From NCBI RefSeq assembly GCF_001038205.1, contig NZ_JWIZ01000014.1, forward strand, positions 27,843 through 91,842: a stretch of 64,000 nt of DNA, read 5' to 3'. The translations under genes and the position numbers were made by a program. Source of the stretch: Muribacter muris (GTDB taxonomy: Bacteria; Pseudomonadota; Gammaproteobacteria; Enterobacterales; Pasteurellaceae). Under the pieces are notes generated by a model that searched no databases, was not told the origin of the DNA, and saw only the letters and a program-made list of their open reading frames with translations. Below are positions 17,559 to 25,870 of this stretch, in pieces. Position 1 is the stretch's first letter. Each line of letters opens with the position of its first letter.

Positions 17559-18806
17559 CTAACTTAGAAAGCCAAAGTTATAAGCGATAAATAACAGGGT
17601 AAAACCGGTTAAATAAATTAAGCCGATAATAGATAGCCAAAATAAACCGCCTTTGACCCGATGCTCCCCTTTGAGTACCAACGATAAATTCAAGTAAGCG
17701 AAAATCGGGGTAGAGATAAACGAGCAGATCATCGCAAAGTTAAGCATTTTGGCGACATCGCTCATAAAGACAAGAATAATCACTAAGCCGGCGACGGCGG
17801 CAAAGGTCATCCAAAGGCTTAATTGGGCTTGGGAGCTCTCTTTTTTGTTGAGTAACACCCGCAAGGCTTCGGCATTGGCACGGGAGTAGCCGTCAATCAC
17901 GGTAATGGTCGTGCCGAACATACACATAAATGCTATGAATGCGATTAACAGGCTTGACCAATCGCCAATCGCATAGGCGTACATACGGATCAGTTGGGCG
18001 ATATATTTCACCCCTGCTTTTTCCACGATTTCGCCTGAACCATATTGAATAATTGCCCCTAATGCCAAAAAGACGATGGCTAAAATGGCGGTGCCGATAT
18101 AGCCGACATTAAAATCGAATAAGCCGTCTTGATAGCTGATTTTGTGGAAACGCTGTTTGGCGACCACCCACATTGAATTGATAGCGGAAATTTCAATCGG
18201 CGCAGGCATCCAGCCCATTAACGCCACGATAAAGCCGAGTGAGGCGAGTTCCCACGGAGAGGGTTCGACAAAATCGGGCAACATCACACTGCCTTTAAAG
18301 CTGGCGATGACGACCGCACTGACCGTTGAAACGGTTAATGCCGTCATAATCCATTTCGACAAACGGTCTAAGAAGCGATATTTGCCGAGTAACAAAATCC
18401 CCCAAGTAACGCTGATAACAATCGTACTGAGCTGTGGAATGGTAAGCGCCCACGATTTCGGCAAAATAAAGCTCAAAATAGCGGCTGTTACAATACCGAC
18501 ACCGGCGGTATTGATCATTGTGGCAAACACATTTAAGACAAAAAACACAAACAGGTAGAGCGTGCCTTTTTCTTTATAGCCTTCCAATAAGGTTTTATTT
18601 GAGGCGAGGGTATATTGTGCACCGAAGCGGAAAAACGGGTATTTGAACAGGTTGGCTAAAATAATGATTAACGCAAGCTGCCAGCCGTAAATCGCGCCGG
18701 CTTGGGTTGAAGCGATGATATGCGAGCCGCCTACGGCTGCCGAAGCCATTAAAATACCGGGGCCCATAGCGGCAAATTTACTTTGCCAAGTCGATTGTTG
18801 TGTCAT
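17559..18806 (-). CDS. Nramp-family-like transporter without the canonical metal motifs
   Basis: Multi-span inner-membrane protein (415 residues, about eleven hydrophobic segments) of the Nramp fold. TM1 begins with the family GPGILMASAAV, but the metal-binding Asp-Pro-Gly-Asn is replaced by Gly-Gly-Ser-His (residues 26-29). The TM6 Met-Pro-His is replaced by Met-Pro-Ala-Pro (200-203). Classical Mn/Fe Nramp proteins use both motifs, so the substrate is probably different. Start 18806 was chosen because TAGGAACC precedes it; an upstream ATG at 18854 has no ribosome binding site. It appears monocistronic, with an uptake signal just downstream. Confidence 0.82.
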   Translation of the reverse strand: MTQQSTWQSKFAAMGPGILMASAAVGGSHIIASTQAGAIYGWQLALIIILANLFKYPFFRFGAQYTLASNKTLLEGYKEKGTLYLFVFFVLNVFATMINTAGVGIVTAAILSFILPKSWALTIPQLSTIVISVTWGILLLGKYRFLDRLSKWIMTALTVSTVSAVVIASFKGSVMLPDFVEPSPWELASLGFIVALMGWMPAPIEISAINSMWVVAKQRFHKISYQDGLFDFNVGYIGTAILAIVFLALGAIIQYGSGEIVEKAGVKYIAQLIRMYAYAIGDWSSLLIAFIAFMCMFGTTITVIDGYSRANAEALRVLLNKKESSQAQLSLWMTFAAVAGLVIILVFMSDVAKMLNFAMICSFISTPIFAYLNLSLVLKGEHRVKGGLFWLSIIGLIYLTGFTLLFIAYNFGFLS

Positions 18807-18936
18807 ATTGGTTCCTAATTGTTTTTGTTTTGTAAAGAATACAATTTTAGGCATAAAATTTGATTAAAAACAACAATCAATTTATTATTTGCCGTTCCGT
18901 TTAAATGCCCGATGATGATTTGTACTGGGGGAGAAA

Positions 18937-19620
18937 ATGTTGCAACGATGGCGTATATTGATAATGAGCTTAGGATTAGGTCTGTTTTCCGCAGGGAGCA
19001 GCGCCGAGCTGCGTCATTTGGAATGTCAAGTGGTCGGTATCAGTGATGGAGATACGCTCACTTGCTTAAAAGATCGCAAACCGCTCAAAATCCGTTTACA
19101 ATATATTGATGCGCCGGAAAGCACCCAGCCGTTTGGTCAGCGAGCCAAACAAGCCTTATCCGCCTTGGCGTTTAAAAAACAGGTGCGTGTTGCTGTGAGC
19201 GGTTACGACAAATATCAACGTTTGCTCGGCGTGATCTACAATGAGCGGGGCGAAAATCTCAATCTGATGTTGGTCGAACAGGGAATGGCGTGGGCGTATC
19301 GCCAAACCCAACCGAACTATCAACAAGCCGAAAGTCTTGCCCGCCAATGCCGAATTGGACTATGGCAAGCGGCAAACCCGATCAATCCGGCGGATTGGCG
19401 GGCGAACAAGCGCTCGGATCACGCCCCAATTTTGCAACATTCCCGCCCAAACGCCCCGCTTGCTGCGACGCTAAACTGCAATGTGAAACGCAGTTGTCGC
19501 CAAATGGCAGATTACAATGAAGCCTTGCGTTATTTTCAACAATGTGGTTGGAAAGAATTGGACGGCAACAATGACGGTATTCCCTGTAACAAACTTTATC
19601 GGCAGGCAAATCGCAAATGA
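18937..19620 (+). CDS. secreted micrococcal-type nuclease with excalibur domain
   Basis: Thermonuclease fold exported by a signal peptide (about residues 1-24). The SNase core shows ISDGDTLTC, LKIRLQYIDAPESTQPFGQ, a catalytic-type arginine in YDKYQRLLGVIY, and LVEQGMAWAYR. The C-terminal 35 residues form an excalibur calcium-binding module with Cys residues and ELDGNNDGIPC. The product probably acts in the periplasm or outside the cell on DNA or RNA. The last four bases overlap the csdA start (ATGA), so the two are likely co-translated although no functional link is obvious. Confidence 0.9.
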   Translation: MLQRWRILIMSLGLGLFSAGSSAELRHLECQVVGISDGDTLTCLKDRKPLKIRLQYIDAPESTQPFGQRAKQALSALAFKKQVRVAVSGYDKYQRLLGVIYNERGENLNLMLVEQGMAWAYRQTQPNYQQAESLARQCRIGLWQAANPINPADWRANKRSDHAPILQHSRPNAPLAATLNCNVKRSCRQMADYNEALRYFQQCGWKELDGNNDGIPCNKLYRQANRK

Positions 19621-20807
19621 ACGCACAATTTCGTCAACAATTCCCTTTTTTTCAACAACAGCCCGAGTGGATTTATCTGGATTCCGCCGCTACAACCTTA
19701 AAACCGGCTATTTTAGGAGAGGCGACCGCCGAATTTTATCGCTCCGCCGGCTCGGTGCATCGAAGTCAGTACGATCTCGCCCAAAGCGAACGCTATGAAT
19801 TGGCACGGGATTTGGTTGCCCAACGTTTTAATGCCGAAGCGAGAGAGGCGGTCATCTGGACAAGCGGCACGACACACGCACTGAATATCGTGGCAAATGG
19901 CTTGGCTGCCCGGCTTCAAGCGGGCGATGAGATTTTGATTTCCGTGGCGGAGCATCACGCTAATTTTGTGCCGTGGCAACAACTTGCCCAACAAACAGGG
20001 GCAAAATTGGTAGTGTTACCGCTCAATTCAGCCTATCAAATTGACGATGATATACTCCAAAATGCGTTGTCGGCTCGTACCAAAATTGTGGCATTGAACT
20101 TGGTGTCTAACGTGAGCGGCGTTCGCCAACCGGTTGAACGGCTTATACCGATTATCCGCCGACACAGCGAAGCGATCATCGTATTGGATATTGCCCAAGC
20201 GGTGTGTAGCGAAGCGATTGACGTGCAAGCATTAGATGCCGATTTTTACGCCTTTTCCGCCCATAAAATGTACGGCCCGACCGGTGTCGGCGTATTGATT
20301 GGCAAAATGCAACGTTTGGCACAATTACGCCCGCTGGTTTTCGGCGGCAAAATGCTACAAGAGGTGAATGCAGAACGGTTAATTTTGGCGGGTCTCCCCT
20401 ATCGCCTTGAAGCCGGCACGCCGAATATCGCTGGTATTATCGGCTTTGCCAGTGTGTTGGAATGGCTGAATGAATGGGATTTTGCAATGCTCAATCAAGG
20501 GCTTTATAAGTTGGCTGCCACCCTCTACAAGCGGTTAGATGCTTATCCGAACGTGCAAATTATCGGGCAAGGTACCCGCCCGACCTTGAGCTTTACCGTG
20601 CAAAATCAGCACCACGCCGACCTTGCCGCTATTCTGACCGAGCAGCGAATTGCCCTACGCAGCGGCGAGCATTGTGCCAAGCCCTACTTACGCTACCTCA
20701 ACCAAACCGGCACACTCCGCCTTTCCCTCGCTCACTACAATAATCAACACGATCTCGAACGGTTTTTTGAGGGGGTGGGCTTGGCTTTAGCAATTTTGGA
20801 AATATAG
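19617..20807 (+). CDS. csdA: cysteine desulfurase, CsdA/SufS class
   Basis: Pyridoxal-phosphate enzyme that takes sulfur from cysteine for Fe-S or other sulfur transfer. The PLP lysine lies in YAFSAHKMYGPTGVGVLIG, and the persulfide cysteine lies in RSGEHCAKPYLRY near residue 350. The N-terminal YLDSAATTLKP and TSGTTHALNIVA blocks are typical class II features. At 396 residues it matches E. coli CsdA in size. No csdE or sufE is adjacent. It is the last core gene before the AT-rich ynb island. Confidence 0.9.
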   Translation: MNAQFRQQFPFFQQQPEWIYLDSAATTLKPAILGEATAEFYRSAGSVHRSQYDLAQSERYELARDLVAQRFNAEAREAVIWTSGTTHALNIVANGLAARLQAGDEILISVAEHHANFVPWQQLAQQTGAKLVVLPLNSAYQIDDDILQNALSARTKIVALNLVSNVSGVRQPVERLIPIIRRHSEAIIVLDIAQAVCSEAIDVQALDADFYAFSAHKMYGPTGVGVLIGKMQRLAQLRPLVFGGKMLQEVNAERLILAGLPYRLEAGTPNIAGIIGFASVLEWLNEWDFAMLNQGLYKLAATLYKRLDAYPNVQIIGQGTRPTLSFTVQNQHHADLAAILTEQRIALRSGEHCAKPYLRYLNQTGTLRLSLAHYNNQHDLERFFEGVGLALAILEI

Positions 20808-21089
20808 GTGTAAAGTTGATTTTACAACCTATTTTTGTCGTTATAAAATGGATAAACTTTCTATACTTGTAGATAAAAATTATAAGTTGTATTTAAACTA
20901 TACTTGCTTTTTCAGATGTTATTTAATTATCTATCAATTTTTTCTTTATTATAGCTTTTAGCATAGTGCCTTTCCTAAATGTTTGCAGGTATCTATTCGC
21001 TTGATAAGCTCTTTCAGAGAGAATATTTGCTTTTTTAATATGCATCAGATATATTTTGATAAAGTCATTCTAAAGGCGAAAGGTAATTA

Positions 21090-21707
21090 ATGAGTATTTA
21101 TCGGCTCAAACCTGGTTTTCAAAAGTTATTACGGCCATTGGTAGGGTATCTTGAAAAAAGGGGGATTACTGCTAATCAAGTTACTTTATTTACCTGTGGT
21201 GTATCAATTTTATTTGGTATAGTTCTTTCATACTTTTCTACTGTTCCCTATCTATTTTATCTATTACCTCTGTGGCTGTTTTTACGTATGGCATTAAATG
21301 CAATAGATGGTATGTTGGCTCGGGAATTTTATCAACAATCTGCGCTAGGTGGATATTTGAATGAAATTTCTGATGTAGTAGCAGATATAGCTCTTTATTT
21401 GCCTTTTGTTTTTGTCTCGCCTTTTTCTCCTGAATCAGTATTTGGGTTTGTTTTATTATCAGTTATAGTTGAATTTTGCGGTGTATTAGGGCAAATTCAC
21501 GGCAATGGGCGCCGTTATGATGGACCTCTTGGCAAAAGTGATAGGGCGTTTGGAGTTGCTGTACTAGGGGTAGCATATGCATATTTCGGTGAGTTACAAC
21601 TCTATTTTAGCAGCTTATTTTGGGTTGCAAATATAGTACTTATTTTGACTGCCTATAATCGTGTGAAGCAAGGGTTGAGTATTTCTAAGGAAAATGTTGA
21701 TGATTGA
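21090..21707 (+). CDS. ynbA: CDP-alcohol phosphatidyltransferase-like protein, YnbA type
   Basis: Integral membrane protein of 205 residues from the family that joins CDP-diacylglycerol to an alcohol with release of CMP. The usual motif is D-x2-D-G-x2-A-R-x8-G-x3-D-x3-D. Here it reads N70-A-I-D73-G74-M-L-A77-R78, then G87, N91 and D95: the first and third aspartates are asparagine. As I recall E. coli YnbA has the same two changes. The canonical PgsA elsewhere in this window (35483-36031) keeps all four aspartates. GAAAGG precedes the ATG. ynbC overlaps its end by 8 bases. The alcohol substrate is unknown. Confidence 0.88.
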   Translation: MSIYRLKPGFQKLLRPLVGYLEKRGITANQVTLFTCGVSILFGIVLSYFSTVPYLFYLLPLWLFLRMALNAIDGMLAREFYQQSALGGYLNEISDVVADIALYLPFVFVSPFSPESVFGFVLLSVIVEFCGVLGQIHGNGRRYDGPLGKSDRAFGVAVLGVAYAYFGELQLYFSSLFWVANIVLILTAYNRVKQGLSISKENVDD

Positions 21708-23445
21708 ACAAGAAAAATTTTTTAAAACAGCAGATAATACAGAGTTATTCTATCGCTATCGCCCCGCTAAAAAAGGTGGTAGCAATAATAAGGCGATTAT
21801 ATTATTCCACCGAGGACACGAGCATTCTGGGCGAATAATGTTTGTAGCAGATGAAATTGGTTTTGATGATTTTGCTTATTTTGCATGGGATGCTCGTGGG
21901 CATGGTAAAAGTCCGGGTAAACGTGGTGATAGTCCAAGTTTTGGTACCGCAGTTTCTGATATTCAATCATTTTTTCAACATATTGAGCAAATCTATCATA
22001 TTGTTCCTGAAAATATTTGTGTTATTGCTCAAAGCATTAGTGCTGCGTTAGTTTCAACTTGGTTGCATGATTATGCTCCTAAAATTCGTTGTGCTATTTT
22101 GGCAGCGCCTGCATTTAAGGTTAAGCTGTATGTACCATTTGCACGTATAGGCTTGACTTTGTGGTCAAAGTTGCGTGGTAATTTTTTTGTTAATAGCTAT
22201 GTGAAAGCGAAATATCTCACCCACAATCAAGAGAGTCAAGAAAGTTTTAACCGTGACCCGTTGATTACCCGGGCTATTTCCGTCCGAATGTTGCTTGGTT
22301 TATACAAAACAGCGGAGAGAGTTGTTTTAGATGCACAAGCGATTACTACGCCAATTCAGCTCTTTATTTCAGGGGATGATTGGGTGGTAGATAACAAACC
22401 GCAGCATGATTTCTATAATCATCTTGGCAGCTACATAAAAGAGCGGCATATATTAGATGGTTTTTTGCATGATACTTTTGGGGAAGAGAATAATTATTTG
22501 GTATTTGAACCAATGAAGCGTTTTATTCGGGAACGTTTTGATGAACCTTTACAGATTGTAGATCGTACCTGTGCACATATATTCGGCACAAGTCGTCTTG
22601 AAGCGGATAAACTTTCTACTCCATTACCACCTTATTCACTAGAAGGACTCTTTTGGGCAAGTTATCGAGCTTTGATGAAACTGGGAGCTCGTTGGAGTGA
22701 AGGACTGCGTATTGGGCAAGTAATGGGTTATGATTCAGGTAGTATGTTGGATTACGTTTACCGAAATCAACCTCAAGGTACAAATGCATTTGGGCGTCTT
22801 GTGGATAAGCATTATTTAAATGCGATTGGTTGGCGTGGTATTCGCCAGCGTAAAGAGAATATTGCTAAAGCTATTAGATTGGCTATCTGTAAATTGCGTG
22901 AAGTGGACAAAGCCATTCATATCTTGGATATTGCTTCTGGGCATGGACGTTATGTGTTAGATGCATTGACTGCCGAAAATTGGCCAGACTCGTTACGATT
23001 ACGAGATTACAGCCCTGTTAATGTTATGGTTGGACTTACTTTGATTAAAGAGAGAGGTTTGCCAGGAACAGTTACTTTTAATGAAATAAATGCTTTTGAA
23101 TCTACGTATTATGAAGATCTAAACCCACGTCCTACTTTGGGTATTGTGTCAGGCTTATACGAGTTGTTTACTGATAACGATTTAATTATGTGCTCTCTTA
23201 ATGGTTTGGGTTCTACGATTGAGCAAGGTGGTTATTTGATTTATACAGGTCAACCGTGGCATCCTCAATTAGAATTGATTGCTCGTTGTTTAACAAGCCA
23301 TAAAGAAGGAAAGCCAAATTGGGTTATGCGCCGCCGTAGCCAGCAAGAGATAGATCAATTAGTAGAGAAAGCGGGTTTCCGTAAAATACATCAATGGATT
23401 GACGAAGATGGTATCTTCACCGTTAGCCTTGCGATTAAAAAGTGA
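21700..23445 (+). CDS. ynbC: alpha/beta-hydrolase / SAM-methyltransferase fusion, YnbC type
   Basis: Two-domain cytoplasmic protein of 581 residues. Residues 1-290 are an alpha/beta hydrolase: FHRGHEHSGR, AWDARGHGKSPG, a nucleophile elbow A-Q-S112-I-S instead of G-x-S-x-G, an acid in SGDDWVV (226/227) and His257 in FLHDTFGEE. Residues about 370-581 are a Rossmann methyltransferase with SAM motif ILDIASGHGRYVL (408-420). E. coli YnbC has the same layout and very similar blocks (DYVYRNQPQG, GWRGIRQRK). Start 21700 was chosen because AAGGAA lies 8 bases upstream; an ATG at 21694 is too close to it. A lipase or lysolipase combined with lipid methylation is an inference. Confidence 0.92.
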   Translation: MIEQEKFFKTADNTELFYRYRPAKKGGSNNKAIILFHRGHEHSGRIMFVADEIGFDDFAYFAWDARGHGKSPGKRGDSPSFGTAVSDIQSFFQHIEQIYHIVPENICVIAQSISAALVSTWLHDYAPKIRCAILAAPAFKVKLYVPFARIGLTLWSKLRGNFFVNSYVKAKYLTHNQESQESFNRDPLITRAISVRMLLGLYKTAERVVLDAQAITTPIQLFISGDDWVVDNKPQHDFYNHLGSYIKERHILDGFLHDTFGEENNYLVFEPMKRFIRERFDEPLQIVDRTCAHIFGTSRLEADKLSTPLPPYSLEGLFWASYRALMKLGARWSEGLRIGQVMGYDSGSMLDYVYRNQPQGTNAFGRLVDKHYLNAIGWRGIRQRKENIAKAIRLAICKLREVDKAIHILDIASGHGRYVLDALTAENWPDSLRLRDYSPVNVMVGLTLIKERGLPGTVTFNEINAFESTYYEDLNPRPTLGIVSGLYELFTDNDLIMCSLNGLGSTIEQGGYLIYTGQPWHPQLELIARCLTSHKEGKPNWVMRRRSQQEIDQLVEKAGFRKIHQWIDEDGIFTVSLAIKK

Positions 23446-23446
23446 A

Positions 23447-24742
23447 ATGATAGATGCTCGAACTCGATTGGGCTACTTATTGTGGAGTAGTGGAGTATTC
23501 TATTTCAGTTATGGATTGACCAATTTTTTAACATCTCTTCGTGAAGATGTTCCTGAAATAGTCTTTGATTGGGAGTGGGATATTCCATTTTTAGCTTGGA
23601 CGATTATACCATATTGGTCACTTAATTTGCTCTATATTTTTCCGTTTTTCCTGTGTCAATCCCGTGCTCAATTGCATAATTATGCCGCACGTTTATTGCT
23701 AGGTCAGAGTATTGCTATTCTTGGATTTTTGTTTTTTCCATTACAGAACACTTGGATAAGACCAGAAACCGGTGGTGTTTTCGGTTTTTTATTCCAATCT
23801 CTAGAAAGTTTTGATCAACCTTATAATCAAGCTCCTTCATTACATATTATTTTGACGATTGTAGTGGGAGGATTTTATTGGCGATTATTGCCTAAATACA
23901 GGTTGCTGCTTTGCTTATGGTTAGGGGTGATTGCTTTTTCTATTCTCACGACTTACCAACATCATTTTTTAGACTTACCCACAGGAGCATTAGTTGGTTT
24001 TTTGGTGATGTGGTTATTACCAGAAAATGGTATTAGCCCGATTTTTGTAAAGCAGTCGCAAAATTTAGTTGCTTATCATCGCCGTTTGATTGGTTTTTAT
24101 AGTATAGGTATGGTAATTTTTGCCCTATTAGCATTTTGGGGTGGCGTGTGGCTATGGAGTTTATGGGGCAGTTTATCGCTCGGATTGGTGGCATTTGCCT
24201 ATTGGCGTGGTGTATTAATTTTCCAGAAAAAGCCAGATGGTAAATTGACCTCTGCATCATACTTGTTGCTATTGCCTTATCTCATTGGAGCAGGACTTAA
24301 TATCGTCTATTGGTTATATGGAAAGCAGAAAAGCTCTCTTGTTTTTGGAGGTGTTTCAGTGGGGAGTATTTTAGCATCTTGCGAATTTGATGCAGTGCTA
24401 GATTGTTGTGGTGAATTGCCTATTACAGCACCTAAAATATATGAGCAAGCTCTTATGTTAGATTTAGTACCTCCCAGTGTTGATGAACTCTGTAAAGCAG
24501 CGGAAAAATTAGACCGGTTGCAACGTGAAAACGATCGTGTTTTGGTTGCTTGTGCTTTAGGATATGGGCGTAGTGTAGCAGTAGTACTGACATGGTTACT
24601 TGCTACTAGAAAAGTGGAAGAATTAAATGAAGCTATTTTTCTTATGAAAAATGCTCGTCAAAAAATAATGCTATCGGATTATGTTTTGCATCAGATTGAA
24701 AGAGCAAGCCAAGCTTTTCAAGCAAGGAGAGTTTGTGAATAA
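23447..24742 (+). CDS. ynbD: PAP2-like / dual-specificity phosphatase fusion, YnbD type
   Basis: 431-residue inner-membrane protein. The N-terminal part (about 1-340) has many hydrophobic segments and a PAP2-type site: Arg105-Pro106, APSLH (129-133) and H172-x3-D176. The C-terminal part is a soluble dual-specificity phosphatase with the C-x5-R loop C369-ALGYG-R375-S. Two phosphatase modules in one chain suggest dephosphorylation of a lipid phosphate. The second resembles the PTPMT1 type that acts on phosphatidylglycerophosphate (analogy only). The ATG at 23447 is one base after the ynbC stop, so the genes are coupled; a longer frame from 23399 overlaps ynbC and is rejected. Confidence 0.88.
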   Translation: MIDARTRLGYLLWSSGVFYFSYGLTNFLTSLREDVPEIVFDWEWDIPFLAWTIIPYWSLNLLYIFPFFLCQSRAQLHNYAARLLLGQSIAILGFLFFPLQNTWIRPETGGVFGFLFQSLESFDQPYNQAPSLHIILTIVVGGFYWRLLPKYRLLLCLWLGVIAFSILTTYQHHFLDLPTGALVGFLVMWLLPENGISPIFVKQSQNLVAYHRRLIGFYSIGMVIFALLAFWGGVWLWSLWGSLSLGLVAFAYWRGVLIFQKKPDGKLTSASYLLLLPYLIGAGLNIVYWLYGKQKSSLVFGGVSVGSILASCEFDAVLDCCGELPITAPKIYEQALMLDLVPPSVDELCKAAEKLDRLQRENDRVLVACALGYGRSVAVVLTWLLATRKVEELNEAIFLMKNARQKIMLSDYVLHQIERASQAFQARRVCE

Positions 24743-24882
24743 TGAACAATTACAGGAAAAATTATTTGGGGCTAATCTACTACAGCTCCTTCATTTTTAT
24801 TAAAGCATCTAGGATAACTGTTTGTGTCCTTTACTATCTATATTTATTCGGGCTTGAAAAGGTGTCTCTAAGCCTTTCTTAA
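24735..24882 (+). pseudogene. possible decayed gene or small ORF between ynbD and ynbB
   Basis: A 195-base gap holds two short overlapping readings. GTG at 24735 gives the 22-residue NNEQLQEKLFGANLLQLLHFY-type peptide (first codon read as Met) before a stop. ATG at 24742, overlapping the ynbD stop as TAATG, gives 46 residues with a hydrophobic middle (ITVCVLYYLYLFGL). The first looks like the N-terminus of a normal protein that has been cut short. A lost lysophospholipid acyltransferase would fit the operon theme, but the sequence does not prove it. Confidence 0.3.
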
Positions 24883-24937
24883 GCGAACTATGTGTGTTGC
24901 TAGTATTAAATCCTAATCCTTTTGAGGATATTGAGTA

Positions 24938-25870
24938 ATGTGGTCTCAAATCAATTTAATTTTTTTCGTGGTGCTTTTATTATTGGTTGGTGCAAGTGTC
25001 GTTGGGAAATTACTTAAGAACAAATATGGTGAAGAGAATAGTACTATTGCTAATTTAGTTTTACGGATCAATGCATGGTGGGTAATGGTAAGTGTACTGT
25101 ATATTGCCTTTGTGTGTGGTCGTATAGGTGTAACGATTTTATTTTCTTTCATCTCCTTTGTTGCTCTACGTGAATTTATGACAGTGATTTACCAAAAATG
25201 CTACGACCATAGTATGGTTGTCTGTCTTTACTTACTGTTACCCATACAATACTATTTTGTATTAGTACAATGGTATGGAATGTTCTCTATCTTTATTCCT
25301 GTGTGCGGTTTTTTACTCTTACCAATTGTAGGTAGCCTAAGTGGCAATACTGAGCAATTTTTGGCTCGTACTGCTAAGATTCAATGGATTGCTATGATTT
25401 GTATTTTCTGTATTTCTCATGTTCCCGCTTTACTTTTTCTGAATTTAGAAGGATTTCAGTCTGAAAATAATATTTTATTAGTAATTTTTATGCTTACTAC
25501 TGTACAAGCAAGCGATGTATTACAATATATTTGGGGTAAGTTAATAGGTGGTACAAAAATTATGCCGGGCCTTTCACCAACTAAAACTATTTCTGGTACT
25601 GTAGGCGGAGTTATTTCAGCTACCTTTATTGCTATCTTGATGTCACCGATTACGCCGTTTAGCTACTGGCAGGCTGGATTAGTTGGGTTTATTATTTGTA
25701 TTATAGGCTTTTTGGGAGGATTGGTGATGTCCGCTATTAAACGAGATTATGGTGTAAAAGATTGGGGCAAAATGGTTAGTGGACACGGAGGTATACTTGA
25801 TAGAATGGATTCAATATGCTTTTCAGCACCGATTTTTTTTCATATTCTTCGTTATTACTGGAGTGGATAA
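24938..25870 (+). CDS. ynbB: phosphatidate cytidylyltransferase-like protein, YnbB type
   Basis: CdsA-family membrane protein (310 residues, about eight hydrophobic segments) expected to make CDP-diacylglycerol from CTP and phosphatidic acid. The family signature spans residues 265-292: Ser-x-x-Lys-Arg-Asp, then Lys-Asp-x-Gly, then GHGGILDRMDS, so the catalytic acids and Lys-Arg pair are kept. KIMPGLSPTKTISGTVGG near 208-225 is also typical. In E. coli ynbB follows ynbA directly; here it is the last gene, 195 bases after ynbD. GAGGATATTGAGTA before the ATG gives a usable ribosome binding site. The main housekeeping cdsA is not in the window. Confidence 0.9.
   Translation: MWSQINLIFFVVLLLLVGASVVGKLLKNKYGEENSTIANLVLRINAWWVMVSVLYIAFVCGRIGVTILFSFISFVALREFMTVIYQKCYDHSMVVCLYLLLPIQYYFVLVQWYGMFSIFIPVCGFLLLPIVGSLSGNTEQFLARTAKIQWIAMICIFCISHVPALLFLNLEGFQSENNILLVIFMLTTVQASDVLQYIWGKLIGGTKIMPGLSPTKTISGTVGGVISATFIAILMSPITPFSYWQAGLVGFIICIIGFLGGLVMSAIKRDYGVKDWGKMVSGHGGILDRMDSICFSAPIFFHILRYYWSG

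Noticed and set aside
24742..24882. Confident small protein-coding gene overlapping the ynbD stop
   Set aside because: The 46-residue frame has a TAATG coupling but an unconvincing sequence, and a competing frame overlaps it. It is kept only as a low-confidence remnant.
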